From positions 310,001 through 374,000 of the forward strand of contig NZ_JAFGZD010000005.1 in assembly GCF_017165765.1 (NCBI RefSeq): a DNA stretch of 64,000 nucleotides, in the 5' to 3' direction. The stretch is from Pseudomonas capsici. Its GTDB lineage: Bacteria; Pseudomonadota; Gammaproteobacteria; Pseudomonadales; Pseudomonadaceae. The translations under genes were made by a program, and so were the position numbers. Below, one piece after another: positions 50,214-58,284 of this stretch (its first letter is position 1; each line of letters starts with the position of its first letter). The notes beneath the pieces are model-generated. The model was not told where the DNA came from. It saw nothing but the letters and a program-made list of their open reading frames with translations, and searched no databases.

Positions 50214-50399
50214 TCAGCGCAGAATCGGATCGAACTTGAAGCGACGACCAATGATCATGGCCGCAACGAACAGACTGGCAAACAGCCCGGCGGCGATTTT
50301 CGAGGCGAAATTCAATGCATGCGCCTGTTCAGGGAGAAGAAGATCAACGGCAACAGCCATCAGTGCCAGGATCATGAATGACAATGCGGATTTTGACAT
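50214..50399 (-). CDS. Small membrane protein (61 aa)
   Basis: A 61-residue protein beginning MSKSALSFMILALMAVAVDL with two hydrophobic segments (residues ~5-22 and ~31-49, NFASKIAAGLFASLFVAAMI) separated by a short polar loop and ending in a basic tail (GRRFKFDPILR). GAGAGAG lies upstream of ATG 50399. I do not recognise the family; two short helices suggest an inner-membrane accessory peptide. It is co-directional with the next small gene. Confidence 0.65.
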   Translation of the reverse strand: MSKSALSFMILALMAVAVDLLLPEQAHALNFASKIAAGLFASLFVAAMIIGRRFKFDPILR

Positions 50400-50435
50400 G
50401 GCTACTCTCTCGTGAAGGTGGGCTATGTGACGATC

Positions 50436-50675
50436 TCAGAAGATCCAACGCTCTTCGGCACGATTTGGCAGCGGGGCTTCCTTGACCTCATGACCCAGCG
50501 TAGCTGCATTGACGCTTCTGTCACCCATGACTGCCAGTTGTGGTGTCTGGCGGATCAGCTCATGGGATTGAGGACGAGTGGAGATCTGGTCTTCGTGAAT
50601 GCGGGCGTCATGAAAATGAAATGCCACCAGAGCCACCAGAGCTACTGCATTCAACACTGAGAGAGTCATGTTCAT
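50436..50675 (-). CDS. Small single-span membrane or secreted protein (79 aa)
   Basis: A 79-residue protein starting MNMTLSVLNAVALVALVAFH: one N-terminal hydrophobic helix followed by a polar domain (HDARIHEDQISTRPQSHELI ... LGHEVKEAPLPNRAEERWIF). No lipobox. AAGG nine bases before ATG 50675; ATG 50669 is an alternative. Function unknown. It lies 36 bp upstream of the 61-residue protein gene, so they may form a unit. Confidence 0.6.
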   Translation of the reverse strand: MNMTLSVLNAVALVALVAFHFHDARIHEDQISTRPQSHELIRQTPQLAVMGDRSVNAATLGHEVKEAPLPNRAEERWIF

Positions 50676-50977
50676 TTTCAAGTACCTTGCGTGGAGTGTT
50701 GTCACAGGTACTGATAATGCAGCCTGCATGCCAGATTTATTTCAATAAAAAATCCTTATAAAACAATGGCTTGTGTTTGATTTAAGAGCACTGGATATTG
50801 CGTTTTGCAATGATGGCTTTTTGGGGTAATGCAAAATGCACGACCCCGCCTGCAAGGGCTCTGCGCCGCGATGTGGACTACGATTATCGAAGGCAATGAC
50901 GACATGACAAAACCCTTCCATGCCGTTAACATGCACGCCGTCCTCGCTGGCACCAATCGGTGTGCTGGCAACGCAGT
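50676..50977. other. AT-rich intergenic stretch before tRNA-Arg(CCT)
   Basis: No gene is supported. It contains an ATTGC-GTTTT-GCAAT dyad near 50799-50813 and should hold the divergent promoters of the small protein and the tRNA. Confidence 0.4.
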
Positions 50978-51054
50978 GTCTCAGTAGCTCAATTGGATAG
51001 AGCATCCCCCTCCTAAGGGGAAGGTTGGCAGTTCGAACCTGCCCTGGGACACCA
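50978..51054 (+). tRNA. tRNA-Arg (CCT)
   Basis: A 77-nt tRNA: GTCTCAG acceptor strand pairs with CTGGGAC (one G-U), anticodon CCT in the CTCCTAAG loop, T-loop TTCGAAC, encoded ACCA end. It decodes AGG. This tRNA is a frequent insertion target for mobile DNA, and a phage-type antirepressor-like gene follows. Confidence 0.97.
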
Positions 51055-51240
51055 TTAAAGACTTTCGCCTGGCTGCTTTCAGGCGCAGGGTGATTAAGTT
51101 TCCTGCCGCCATCCTTCACAACCGAAGACACATCTCAAATCATCTACAATTTCTTCTTTCCCACCGTCTAAAAGTCACCTTTTCCTTTGGCATCTTCCCT
51201 TTCCCTTGAACGAAATTTCCTAGAAAATCCCGACCCCTTG

Positions 51241-51482
51241 CGTGTGTCAGTTACGGCATTTAATGTGCGGCTCCGCTGCAAAATCAGCGGCCGGATTTAG
51301 CGATCCGAACCTTGCACTCGCAACACGCTCATGCAGCCTCATGCCTTTCCGGTACGAGGTCGTGTCATGGCGGCTGTGCGTCGGAGACCTTCGGGTCTGC
51401 CGGTGTGTGCGAGTAAAAGGCCGGTTCGCTAACCTTCGCACAGCTGCCACCCTTCATTCGTTTAGCGACGTCTGCGGCAGCT
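51241..51482 (+). ncRNA. Structured leader resembling a C4-type antisense RNA system
   Basis: The ~250 nt before the BRO-type gene fold into several hairpins: CGGAT/ATCCG (about 51293-51307), AGACC-TTCG-GGTCT (51386-51399), TGTGCGA (51406-51412) with TCGCACA, and GGTT-CGCT-AACC (51423-51434). Two short segments are complementary to segments just upstream of the ribosome site: TCGCTAA (51426-51432) with TTAGCGA (51462-51468), and AGCTGCC (51442-51448) with GGCAGCT (51476-51482). In phage P1 the c4 RNA represses the ant antirepressor gene through two such segments. Identification as C4 antisense RNA is by structure and position, not by alignment. Confidence 0.6.
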
Positions 51483-51508
51483 CTTTTCTCACAAGGAGCT
51501 TTCACACC

Positions 51509-52027
51509 ATGGACCTTCCATATCCTTCACCTCCCTGCACCGATCATTTCGAGCCCACCGTTTTTATCCGTCACCACCGTATGCTGCGTGCTGTCATGCG
51601 TGATACTCAGGTCTGGTTTTCCTTGCCTGATCTGGCCCGTCTGATGGGTAAGCAACTGGACGAGCGCGCCACACTCAAACTCGACGCCGACCAACGCCGC
51701 ACAGCCTGGCTATTGACTCACGGGCAATGGGAAAAATGCCTGATGGTCAGCGAGTCGGGCGTCTTTGCGTTGCTGGTGCATCACTACGTACCGGAAAACC
51801 GCGCACTGCGGCGTTGGCTGGTTCAGGAGGTGTTGCCGGTTTTCGAAGTTCCCAAGTTAGATTCCAGCGATCAACCTCAGCGATATGAGATGCGCTGGCA
51901 GGGCAATGTCTTGGGTGCGCTGCAATGGCATGGCGAGTTGTGGGTGAAATTGCGTGATATGCCGGAGTTGGTTCAGGTACAGCCTGAGGCAGTCAGAGAA
52001 TCCTGGTGGCGCCGGCTGGTTGCGTGA
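51509..52027 (+). CDS. BRO-N-domain protein (phage antirepressor-like)
   Basis: A 172-residue protein with a BRO-N-like domain: MLRAVMRDTQVWFSLPDLAR, then LMGKQLDERATLKLDADQRR, TLTHG-type segment (LLTHGQWEKCLMVSESGVFA) and NRALRRWLVQEVLPVF, as in phage Ant/BRO proteins. The C-terminal 50 residues (QGNVLGALQWHGELWVKLRD) do not match a known Ant domain. AAGGAG ten bases before ATG 51509. It stands alone with its structured leader after tRNA-Arg(CCT) with no other phage genes, so it may be a domesticated element. Confidence 0.8.
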   Translation: MDLPYPSPPCTDHFEPTVFIRHHRMLRAVMRDTQVWFSLPDLARLMGKQLDERATLKLDADQRRTAWLLTHGQWEKCLMVSESGVFALLVHHYVPENRALRRWLVQEVLPVFEVPKLDSSDQPQRYEMRWQGNVLGALQWHGELWVKLRDMPELVQVQPEAVRESWWRRLVA

Positions 52028-52161
52028 AGCAATTCGTTTTTTGCGTGATATGAATTTGATCGTTCCGGTTGGGCGGGGCGATCAATGTAGGTCAGGGATT
52101 GGCCTATGAATGCGATCTGTTCCCTACCGGCGGATCTCCCTGATCCGCCTACATGCCCCCG

Positions 52162-53250
52162 TCAAACCCTCTCCAACACCCCAACCCCCTCCAGTTCCCG
52201 CACCAGCGGCAACACCCGCTCCCCAAAATACTCAACCTCTTCCTGAAAGTGCAGGAACGCCGACAGTACCAGATCCACGCCTATCGCTTTCAGCGCGACG
52301 ATACGTTCGGCAATCTGCAGGGGTGTGCCGATAAGGTTGGTCTTGAAGCCATCGTTGTACTGCACCAAGTCGTTGAAGGACGATTTGGCCCAGTTGCCTT
52401 CTCCCTCGGGGCTGGCCTTGCCTGCCTGTTTTGCGGCATCGCCGAAGGCATTCACGGCTTCGGGGTCGGCCTTGTCGATGATTTCCTGCAAGACTGCTTG
52501 TGCTTCTTGCTCGGTGTCGCGGGCGATGATGAAGGCGTTGACGCCGATCTTCACTGAATGCCCGTTGGCTGCGGCCTTTGCGCGGATATCGTCGACCTGC
52601 GCCTTGATGCCTTCCAGGGTATTGCCGTTGGTGAAGTACCAGTCCGATACGCGGGCCGCCATGTCCCGTGCTGCGCGGGAACTGCCGCCCTGAAAGATCT
52701 CGGGATGCGGGCGTTGAATGGGTTTGGGGCGCAAGGTGTAGTCATGAAAGCGGTAGAAGTCGCCCTTGAAGGTGAAGCTGTCCGTGGTCCAGACTCCTTT
52801 GAGCGCCTGAATGAATTCTTCCGAACGCCGGTAACGTTCGTCATGTTCCAGCCACGGCTCACCGATGGCCTGAAACTCACCCTTGAACCAGCCACTGACA
52901 ATATTCACGGCCACTCTGCCAGCGGTGAGCTGGTCGATGGTCGCCAGTTGCTTTGCGGCCACTGACGGTGTCCAGGGGCCGGGGAGGATGGCCGCGATCA
53001 CTTTCAGTTTTTCGGTGGAGGCCAGCAGGGCGTGACTGAAGGCCACTGACTCGTGCTGATTCTCCGCACCGTAGCCGGCAGTGAAGCGAATCTGCGTCAA
53101 GGCGTATTCAAAGCCCGAACGCTCGGCGATCTGTGCAAGTTTGCGGTTGTAGTCGATATCCCAACTGGTGCGTTGCTCGATCTTGCTGACGACGAGTCCG
53201 CCGCTGACGTTAGGGACCCAGTAGGCGAACTTGATAGGTAAGTGGCTCAT
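52162..53250 (-). CDS. sfnG: FMNH2-dependent dimethylsulfone monooxygenase (SfnG-like)
   Basis: A 362-residue luciferase-like flavin monooxygenase: IKFAYWVPNVSGGLVVSKIE, TSWDIDYNRKLAQIAERSGF, KVIAAILPGPWTPSVAAKQL, VNIVSGWFKGEFQAIGEPWL and HPEIFQGGSSRAARDMA. This pattern fits SfnG, which converts dimethylsulfone to methanesulfinate for use as a sulfur source. ATG 53250 has GGAG eight bases upstream. The sfnFR or ssu genes are not in the window, so the flavin reductase would be supplied from elsewhere; another alkanesulfonate-type substrate is possible. Confidence 0.85.
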   Translation of the reverse strand: MSHLPIKFAYWVPNVSGGLVVSKIEQRTSWDIDYNRKLAQIAERSGFEYALTQIRFTAGYGAENQHESVAFSHALLASTEKLKVIAAILPGPWTPSVAAKQLATIDQLTAGRVAVNIVSGWFKGEFQAIGEPWLEHDERYRRSEEFIQALKGVWTTDSFTFKGDFYRFHDYTLRPKPIQRPHPEIFQGGSSRAARDMAARVSDWYFTNGNTLEGIKAQVDDIRAKAAANGHSVKIGVNAFIIARDTEQEAQAVLQEIIDKADPEAVNAFGDAAKQAGKASPEGEGNWAKSSFNDLVQYNDGFKTNLIGTPLQIAERIVALKAIGVDLVLSAFLHFQEEVEYFGERVLPLVRELEGVGVLERV

Positions 53251-53412
53251 GAGATATCTCCGAAAACGACGAAGGGGATGGCCGTTTCGACAGTGCAGCA
53301 TGCATGCCACTGGATATTTTCATGAATTACAAAGGCTTACGATTTACTGAGAATCGAGGCGCTGTCTTGGTTTACCTATAAATGCTGATGAGATGTTGCC
53401 GGGCAGACAGTT

Positions 53413-54315
53413 TTACTCCCCATCCGGGTCAGGCGTCAGCCTTTCCAGTTGCGGACACGCCCACTCCACAAAAGCCCGTACTCGCGGTGACAATTGCAGG
53501 GAGTGCGGATAGACCAACTGGATCGGTAGGTCCATGGGTTCAAAGTCCCGGAGGATCCTGACAAGGCGACCATCGGCCAGCTCATCCGCGACCTGATAAT
53601 GCATCAGCCGGGTAATGCCCACGCCCTGTACGCAGGCCTGGCTGGCGGCTCGAACCTGATTGCAGACCAGTCTGGGGACAATTTCTTCAGCCAGCTCTTT
53701 TTCCCGATGACGGAAAAACCAGTGTCTCCCCTGGAAGGCCAGTGTGATGCAGGCATGCTCCCGCAGCGATTGTGGGCTGTCGAGAGCGGGAGAGGCGCGA
53801 AGGTAGTCCGGGCTGGCACAGGTGACGAGCCGGGTGCTGCCGACCTTGCGCGCCACCATGGCCGAGTCGGGCAGATGGCCTATTCGCAGGGCAAGATCGA
53901 GGCGTTCATCAAGCAAGGGAATGACCTGATCATTGAGGCTCAGCTCGGCCGCCATTTCCTCATGATCCTTGAGAAAGGCATTCACCAGCGGCGCCAGATA
54001 GCGTTGCCCGAACTCCACCGGAGCGGTCAGACGAAGCAGGCCACGGGCAATGCCGTCGCGGGATTCCAGCCGCTGCTCCATATCATCGAAGTCCGCAAGC
54101 ATGCGGCGGCTCCAGGCCAGATATTCCTCGCCCTCATCGGTCAGGGCCATACGCCGGGTGCTGCGGTTCAGCAAGCGAACCCCGAGGTAACGCTCCAGTG
54201 CTGCCAGCGAGCGGACCAGTGAAGCGACGGATTGGCCTGTCGCATCGGCAGCCGAACTCAGGCTGCCGCTGTCGACGATCCGAACGAAATTGGCCATTGC
54301 CTTGAGCCTGTCCAT
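53413..54315 (-). CDS. LysR-family transcriptional regulator
   Basis: A 300-residue LysR regulator: MDRLKAMANFVRIVDSGSLS, then AADATGQSVASLVRSLAALE and LLNRSTRRMALTDEGEEYLA, with a standard effector domain. ATG 54315 is chosen over GTG 54321 because AAGG sits five bases upstream. It is divergent from the VOC-GST pair (114-bp gap), so these are its most likely targets. Effector unknown. Confidence 0.9.
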   Translation of the reverse strand: MDRLKAMANFVRIVDSGSLSSAADATGQSVASLVRSLAALERYLGVRLLNRSTRRMALTDEGEEYLAWSRRMLADFDDMEQRLESRDGIARGLLRLTAPVEFGQRYLAPLVNAFLKDHEEMAAELSLNDQVIPLLDERLDLALRIGHLPDSAMVARKVGSTRLVTCASPDYLRASPALDSPQSLREHACITLAFQGRHWFFRHREKELAEEIVPRLVCNQVRAASQACVQGVGITRLMHYQVADELADGRLVRILRDFEPMDLPIQLVYPHSLQLSPRVRAFVEWACPQLERLTPDPDGE

Positions 54316-54428
54316 TGCCACCTTTTTATCTGTGCGATTACTGCATAGGTCTTGTCAGGTCCGCGGCATAGGTGAAACACACAGTCCGGTGGAAACTTCA
54401 GGGACTGTTTTCAGCCGGAGTTTCCCTC

Positions 54429-54857
54429 ATGAGCCAGCGACCAAACCCCGCACGGATTCTCGCATACGATCACATCGGAATCCGTGTCAGCGACCAGAAT
54501 CGCTCGATGTCTTTTTATCAGGCACTCGGATTTATCGAGACCGCACGTTTTCCGCTGTACGAGGCCAACGAAATGCTCAGCCCGGATGGCGTGCGAATCA
54601 ACCTCATCTTCAACGCTACTCGCGTGCCCGATGCGCACAACGTCCTGCTGGATGCTCCGGTGAAGCTGCCCGGCATGACGCACCCCGCCTTTATCGTCGA
54701 TGACCTTGAGGTTTTTCAGACCTGGCTGGGCGAGCAGGGGATCGTGATCACCCAGGGGCCGCATCACATCGGGCCGAGAAGAGTCGCGCTTTTTATCCGC
54801 GACCCGGATGGCAATGTTCTTGAATTCAATCAACTCGTCGATGGAGAAACGCAATGA
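54429..54857 (+). CDS. VOC/glyoxalase-type protein
   Basis: A 142-residue vicinal-oxygen-chelate protein: YDHIGIRVSDQNRSMSFYQA, LGFIETARFPLYE, HPAFIVDDLEVFQTWLGEQG and ALFIRDPDGNVLEFNQL. Metal ligand candidates His (in DHIGIRV), His (HPAF) and Glu (VLEFNQ) are in place. Members isomerise or open electrophilic substrates, often with glutathione. Its stop overlaps the start of the GST gene (ATGA), pointing to a glutathione-linked detoxification pair. GGAG nine bases upstream. Confidence 0.88.
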   Translation: MSQRPNPARILAYDHIGIRVSDQNRSMSFYQALGFIETARFPLYEANEMLSPDGVRINLIFNATRVPDAHNVLLDAPVKLPGMTHPAFIVDDLEVFQTWLGEQGIVITQGPHHIGPRRVALFIRDPDGNVLEFNQLVDGETQ

Positions 54858-55441
54858 AACTTTACGATCTGGATGCGTCGGGCAACTGCTACAAAGTGCG
54901 TCTCTTTGCTGCACTGGCCAATATCGAGCTTGATGTGGTTGCAGTGGATTTTCTGGCGGGAGAGCACAAGAAGCCGCCTCTTTCGGACATGAATCCCCTG
55001 GGACAGCTCCCGGTTCTGGAGGACGGTTCGTACATCCTCCGTGATTCGCAGGCCATTCTGGTTTATCTCGCGGGTCAATACGGTGGCCTGGCGTGGTGGC
55101 CAGCGCATCCTCAGGGCCAGGCCGATATCGTTCAGTGGCTTTCGTTTGCCGGCAATGAGGTTCAGCACAGCCTTTGTGCTGCTCGGCTGGTGCAGAAGTT
55201 CGGTGTGGTGCTGGACAAGGCGCAGGCGCTGGAAAAGTCGAGCGTGGCTCTCTCGGTGCTCGACAGGCACCTGGAGCATCATGACTGGCTGGCAATCGGC
55301 AGGCCCACGATTGCCGATTGCGCGGTTTATCCCTATGTCGTGCTCGCTCCCGAAGGCGGCGTTGATCTTGCGCCCTATGCAAACATTGCGCGCTGGATGG
55401 CGCGGATAGAAGCGTTGCCGGGTTATCTGCCCAAGCCTTGA
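54854..55441 (+). CDS. Glutathione S-transferase family protein
   Basis: A 195-residue GST: thioredoxin-like N-terminal domain (KLYDLDASGNCYKVRLFAAL, NPLGQLPVLEDGSYILRDSQ with the cis-Pro and the Ser of the glutathione site) and helical C-terminal domain (HDWLAIGRPTIADCAVYPYV). It conjugates or reduces electrophiles with glutathione in the cytosol. Four-base overlap with the VOC gene upstream. The stop overlaps the convergent LysR gene's 3' end (55423-55441). Confidence 0.9.
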   Translation: MKLYDLDASGNCYKVRLFAALANIELDVVAVDFLAGEHKKPPLSDMNPLGQLPVLEDGSYILRDSQAILVYLAGQYGGLAWWPAHPQGQADIVQWLSFAGNEVQHSLCAARLVQKFGVVLDKAQALEKSSVALSVLDRHLEHHDWLAIGRPTIADCAVYPYVVLAPEGGVDLAPYANIARWMARIEALPGYLPKP

Positions 55442-56355
55442 GCGGGCGGGTTTTGCAGTGCCTTTTCAAGAAAGTCGATAAACGCTCGCACCTTCGTGTT
55501 CAACGCTGACCGCTCGGCAACGCATGCATAGATATCCATCGGCTCAGACTCGGCGCAGGCTGTGTTGCGATTGTCTGGTTCGAACAGCGGCAGCAGGCGA
55601 CCGCTGTCGAGGTGTGGCTGGGCGATGAAGCTGGCGAGGCGGGCGATGCCGCCGCCATTCACGGCGATTTGCGCAAGCATGTCGATATCGTCGCAGACGA
55701 AGCCGGGATTGACCCTGGCTTCGACACGCTTGCCGTTGACCATGAAGTTCCAGGGCAGAAAACGCCCGTCTGTGGGATAGCGAAAGACCAGGCAGGCATG
55801 CTGTTTCAGGTCGTCGATGGATGTGGGCACGCCGGCGCGGTCGAGGTAGTCGGGCGATGCGCAGAATACGAACGGTCTTGAGGCGATGCGTCGGGCAACC
55901 AGTCCGTCGCTCAATTGCGCTTCGATGCGGATACTGACGTCGACGCCTTCCAGACGATGATCAACGCGTCGGTCGGTGCTGATCAGTTCGATATCGATAC
56001 GCGGAAAGGTGGCTTTGAACGCAGGGATCAGCGGTGCCAGGACATGGCGGCCAAATGCTGCAGTCGTGGCGATACACAGCGGCCCCTGAGGTTCGGTGGC
56101 GACGGTTGCGGCATGGGAAGCAAGCTCGATGTCTTGTGGGATGTGCCGGACTTTTTCGAAATAACGCAGGCCGCTTTCGGTAAGTGCCATCCTGCGGGTG
56201 GTGCGCGACAGCAGGCGCACGCCCAGATGCGTTTCAAGTCGGCTGATACTCTGGCTCACAGCCGCTGCACTCATCCCCTGGGCACGCGCGGCCGCCGCGA
56301 TGCTGCCGGTTTCCACCACGCGGATGAAGCTATTGATCAAACCCAGAATGTCCAT
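55423..56355 (-). CDS. LysR-family transcriptional regulator
   Basis: A 310-residue LysR regulator: FIRVVETGSIAAAARAQGMS, AAAVSQSISRLETHLGVRLL and SRTTRRMALTESGLRYFEKV. It lies divergent from the DUF2798 gene (126-bp gap), a candidate target. Convergent overlap of 19 bp with the GST gene. Effector unknown. Confidence 0.9.
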   Translation of the reverse strand: MDILGLINSFIRVVETGSIAAAARAQGMSAAAVSQSISRLETHLGVRLLSRTTRRMALTESGLRYFEKVRHIPQDIELASHAATVATEPQGPLCIATTAAFGRHVLAPLIPAFKATFPRIDIELISTDRRVDHRLEGVDVSIRIEAQLSDGLVARRIASRPFVFCASPDYLDRAGVPTSIDDLKQHACLVFRYPTDGRFLPWNFMVNGKRVEARVNPGFVCDDIDMLAQIAVNGGGIARLASFIAQPHLDSGRLLPLFEPDNRNTACAESEPMDIYACVAERSALNTKVRAFIDFLEKALQNPPAQGLGR

Positions 56356-56481
56356 CGGATGCTTTCATTCAATTCGTTGGTTTTACTTGATAATGATTCA
56401 AGTGTTATCCCTCTACTGGTGGGTGAGGCCGATTGGTAGCTTAGCTGCACTTCCACCATTCAAGGTCGACGAGGGTTATCG

Positions 56482-56745
56482 ATGACTACCGGAGCCAGCA
56501 GCAATACTGCACGATTTCGTTTCCCGAGCCGGGCGACGCCTTATGTCTTTGCTTTCTACATGGCGACCATCATGGCGTTTCTCATGTGCCTCGTGATCAC
56601 TCTGGCTGAGTTCGGGATTGATGAACATTACATGGAAAATGTGATGAATGCGTATCGCGTGGCAATGCCTTCGGCGTTCTTCTGTGTAATGGTCGTGCGC
56701 CCGCTGGTTGCCCGCTTGGTCGCCTGGACGGTTCACAGGCATTGA
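56482..56745 (+). CDS. DUF2798 small membrane protein
   Basis: An 87-residue protein with two hydrophobic helices (YVFAFYMATIMAFLMCLVIT; RVAMPSAFFCVMVVRPLVAR) typical of DUF2798 proteins, which are two-helix inner-membrane proteins of unknown function. GAGG six bases before the ATG. It is divergent from a LysR regulator that probably controls it. Confidence 0.85.
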   Translation: MTTGASSNTARFRFPSRATPYVFAFYMATIMAFLMCLVITLAEFGIDEHYMENVMNAYRVAMPSAFFCVMVVRPLVARLVAWTVHRH

Positions 56746-56918
56746 GAACTTCCGCTCAGTGGCCAGCTTGAGTATCCTCGGCGCTGGCCGATGCTGCCCG
56801 CCGCTCGCTCCCCAAGGGAAGGTGAAAGCATTGCTTCATGATTCCGAACCCTGTCGTATTTCCTACGGTCGAGTTTTGGTAATGCGAGCACCAGAATGCC
56901 TCGACCTCAGGAGGAACG

Positions 56919-57449
56919 ATGTTTTCAATCGAACAAGCCAAGCAGATGGCCAAGAGGCTGCGCGTTTCGTTGGCGGCGGGCAATCAGGAGCTGTCCCATT
57001 CGGCTGCACTTGAGCTGGTCGCGCAGCAACTGGGTTACAAGGACTGGAACACGGCATCGGCGCTACTTGCGCAGAGCAGCCCTCAACCTGCCATTACCTT
57101 CGACAAACCCATCCCGATATTGCGGATGTTCGATGAAGCCAAGGCCCGGGAGTTCTATCTGGATTTCCTGGGTTTCAGCGTCGAATTCGAGCACCGATTC
57201 GAAGCAGATCTGCCGTTGTATCTGGGTATAAGCCGGGATGGGCTGCAGTTTCATCTGTCCGAGCATCATGGCGATGCGAGCCCCGGCGCGACGATTTTTG
57301 TTCCCATGCACAATATCGAGCTTCTTCGCGATGAGTTGCTTGCCAAGCGCTACGGATACGGCCGTCCAGATATTGTCCAGCAGGGCTGGGGGAAGGTTCT
57401 GGAAATACACGATCCGTTCGGTAACCGGATTCGCTTCTGTCAGAGCTGA
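56919..57449 (+). CDS. Glyoxalase superfamily (bleomycin-resistance-like) protein
   Basis: A 176-residue protein: a short N-terminal helical region (MFSIEQAKQMAKRLRVSLAA, HSAALELVAQQLGYKDWNTA) of the type found before glyoxalase domains in stress genes, then a single VOC module (IPILRMFDEAKAREFYLDFL, GFSVEFEHRF, LEIHDPFGNRIRF). It resembles the glyoxalase superfamily proteins that protect against electrophiles or bind antibiotics. AGGAGG precedes the ATG. Confidence 0.85.
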   Translation: MFSIEQAKQMAKRLRVSLAAGNQELSHSAALELVAQQLGYKDWNTASALLAQSSPQPAITFDKPIPILRMFDEAKAREFYLDFLGFSVEFEHRFEADLPLYLGISRDGLQFHLSEHHGDASPGATIFVPMHNIELLRDELLAKRYGYGRPDIVQQGWGKVLEIHDPFGNRIRFCQS

Positions 57450-57465
57450 GTGTTTCTGAGCCCAT

Positions 57466-57509
57466 AAAAAACGGGGAGCCAGGCCTTTTCAGCCTGACTC
57501 CCCGTTTTT
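57466..57509. terminator. Bidirectional terminator between the glyoxalase and DJ-1 genes
   Basis: A-run, ACGGGGAG...CAGGC, a 7-nt loop and the complementary GCCTG...CTCCCCGT with T-run. It separates convergent genes. Confidence 0.9.
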
Positions 57510-57519
57510 CTGCAAAGGC

Positions 57520-58197
57520 TTACGCCAACTGTTTCAGCAACGCCTTGGCGACTGCTTCCGAGCTGGCCGGGTTCTGGCCAGTCACCAGTTTGCCGTCTTC
57601 AACCACGTAGGGCTGCCAGTCGGGACCTTTTTCATAGAGCCCACCCAGGGCGATGAACTCGTCTTCGATCAGGAAGGGCACGACATCGGTCAGTTCCACC
57701 GCTTCTTCCTCGCCATTGGTAAAGCCGGTGACACGACGGCCTTTGATCAAGGGCTCGCCATTGGCAGCCTTGACGTGACGCAATACGCCCGGCGCATGGC
57801 AGACGAAACCGATCGGCTTGTTGGCGCGTTCAAAGCTCTCGATCAGTTCGATGGAGCGCTTCGACTCTGCCAGATCCCAGAGCGGGCCGTGGCCGCCTGG
57901 ATAGAAAACCGTGTCGAAATCCTGCTGGTTGACGCTGTCCAGCTTCACAGTAGTCGCCAGTACTTGTTGAGCGGCCGGGTCAGCCTTGAAGCGATGGGTC
58001 AGTTCGGTCTGGAAATCCGGCAGGTCGCTTTTCGGGTCCAGAGGCGGCTGGCCACCAGCAGGCGAGGCTACGACCACTTCGGCACCGGCATCGATGAAGG
58101 TGTAGTAGGGCGCTGCGAATTCTTCGAGCCAGAAACCGGTTTTCTTGCCAGTGTTGCCCAGTTGATCGTGAGAGGTCAGTACCATCAGGATTTTCAT
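57520..58197 (-). CDS. DJ-1/PfpI family protein (type 1 glutamine amidotransferase domain)
   Basis: A 225-residue protein of the Hsp31/DJ-1 class: MKILMVLTSHDQLGNTGKKT, GFWLEEFAAPYYTFIDAGAE, DTVFYPGGHGPLWDL and the nucleophile in IGFVCHAPGVL (Cys in the strand-turn-helix). Related enzymes are glyoxalase III or deglycases acting on methylglyoxal. GAGGAA precedes the ATG. The convergent VOC gene and the aldehyde dehydrogenase upstream make a carbonyl-stress role plausible. Confidence 0.88.
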   Translation of the reverse strand: MKILMVLTSHDQLGNTGKKTGFWLEEFAAPYYTFIDAGAEVVVASPAGGQPPLDPKSDLPDFQTELTHRFKADPAAQQVLATTVKLDSVNQQDFDTVFYPGGHGPLWDLAESKRSIELIESFERANKPIGFVCHAPGVLRHVKAANGEPLIKGRRVTGFTNGEEEAVELTDVVPFLIEDEFIALGGLYEKGPDWQPYVVEDGKLVTGQNPASSEAVAKALLKQLA

Positions 58198-58284
58198 TGC
58201 AGTTTCCTCGTAATGTCCATGAGTCAGGTGAGGCGCAGGCTGTCAGGTCGATGGCCTGCGCATTATCTTCATTGCAAGTGACGG

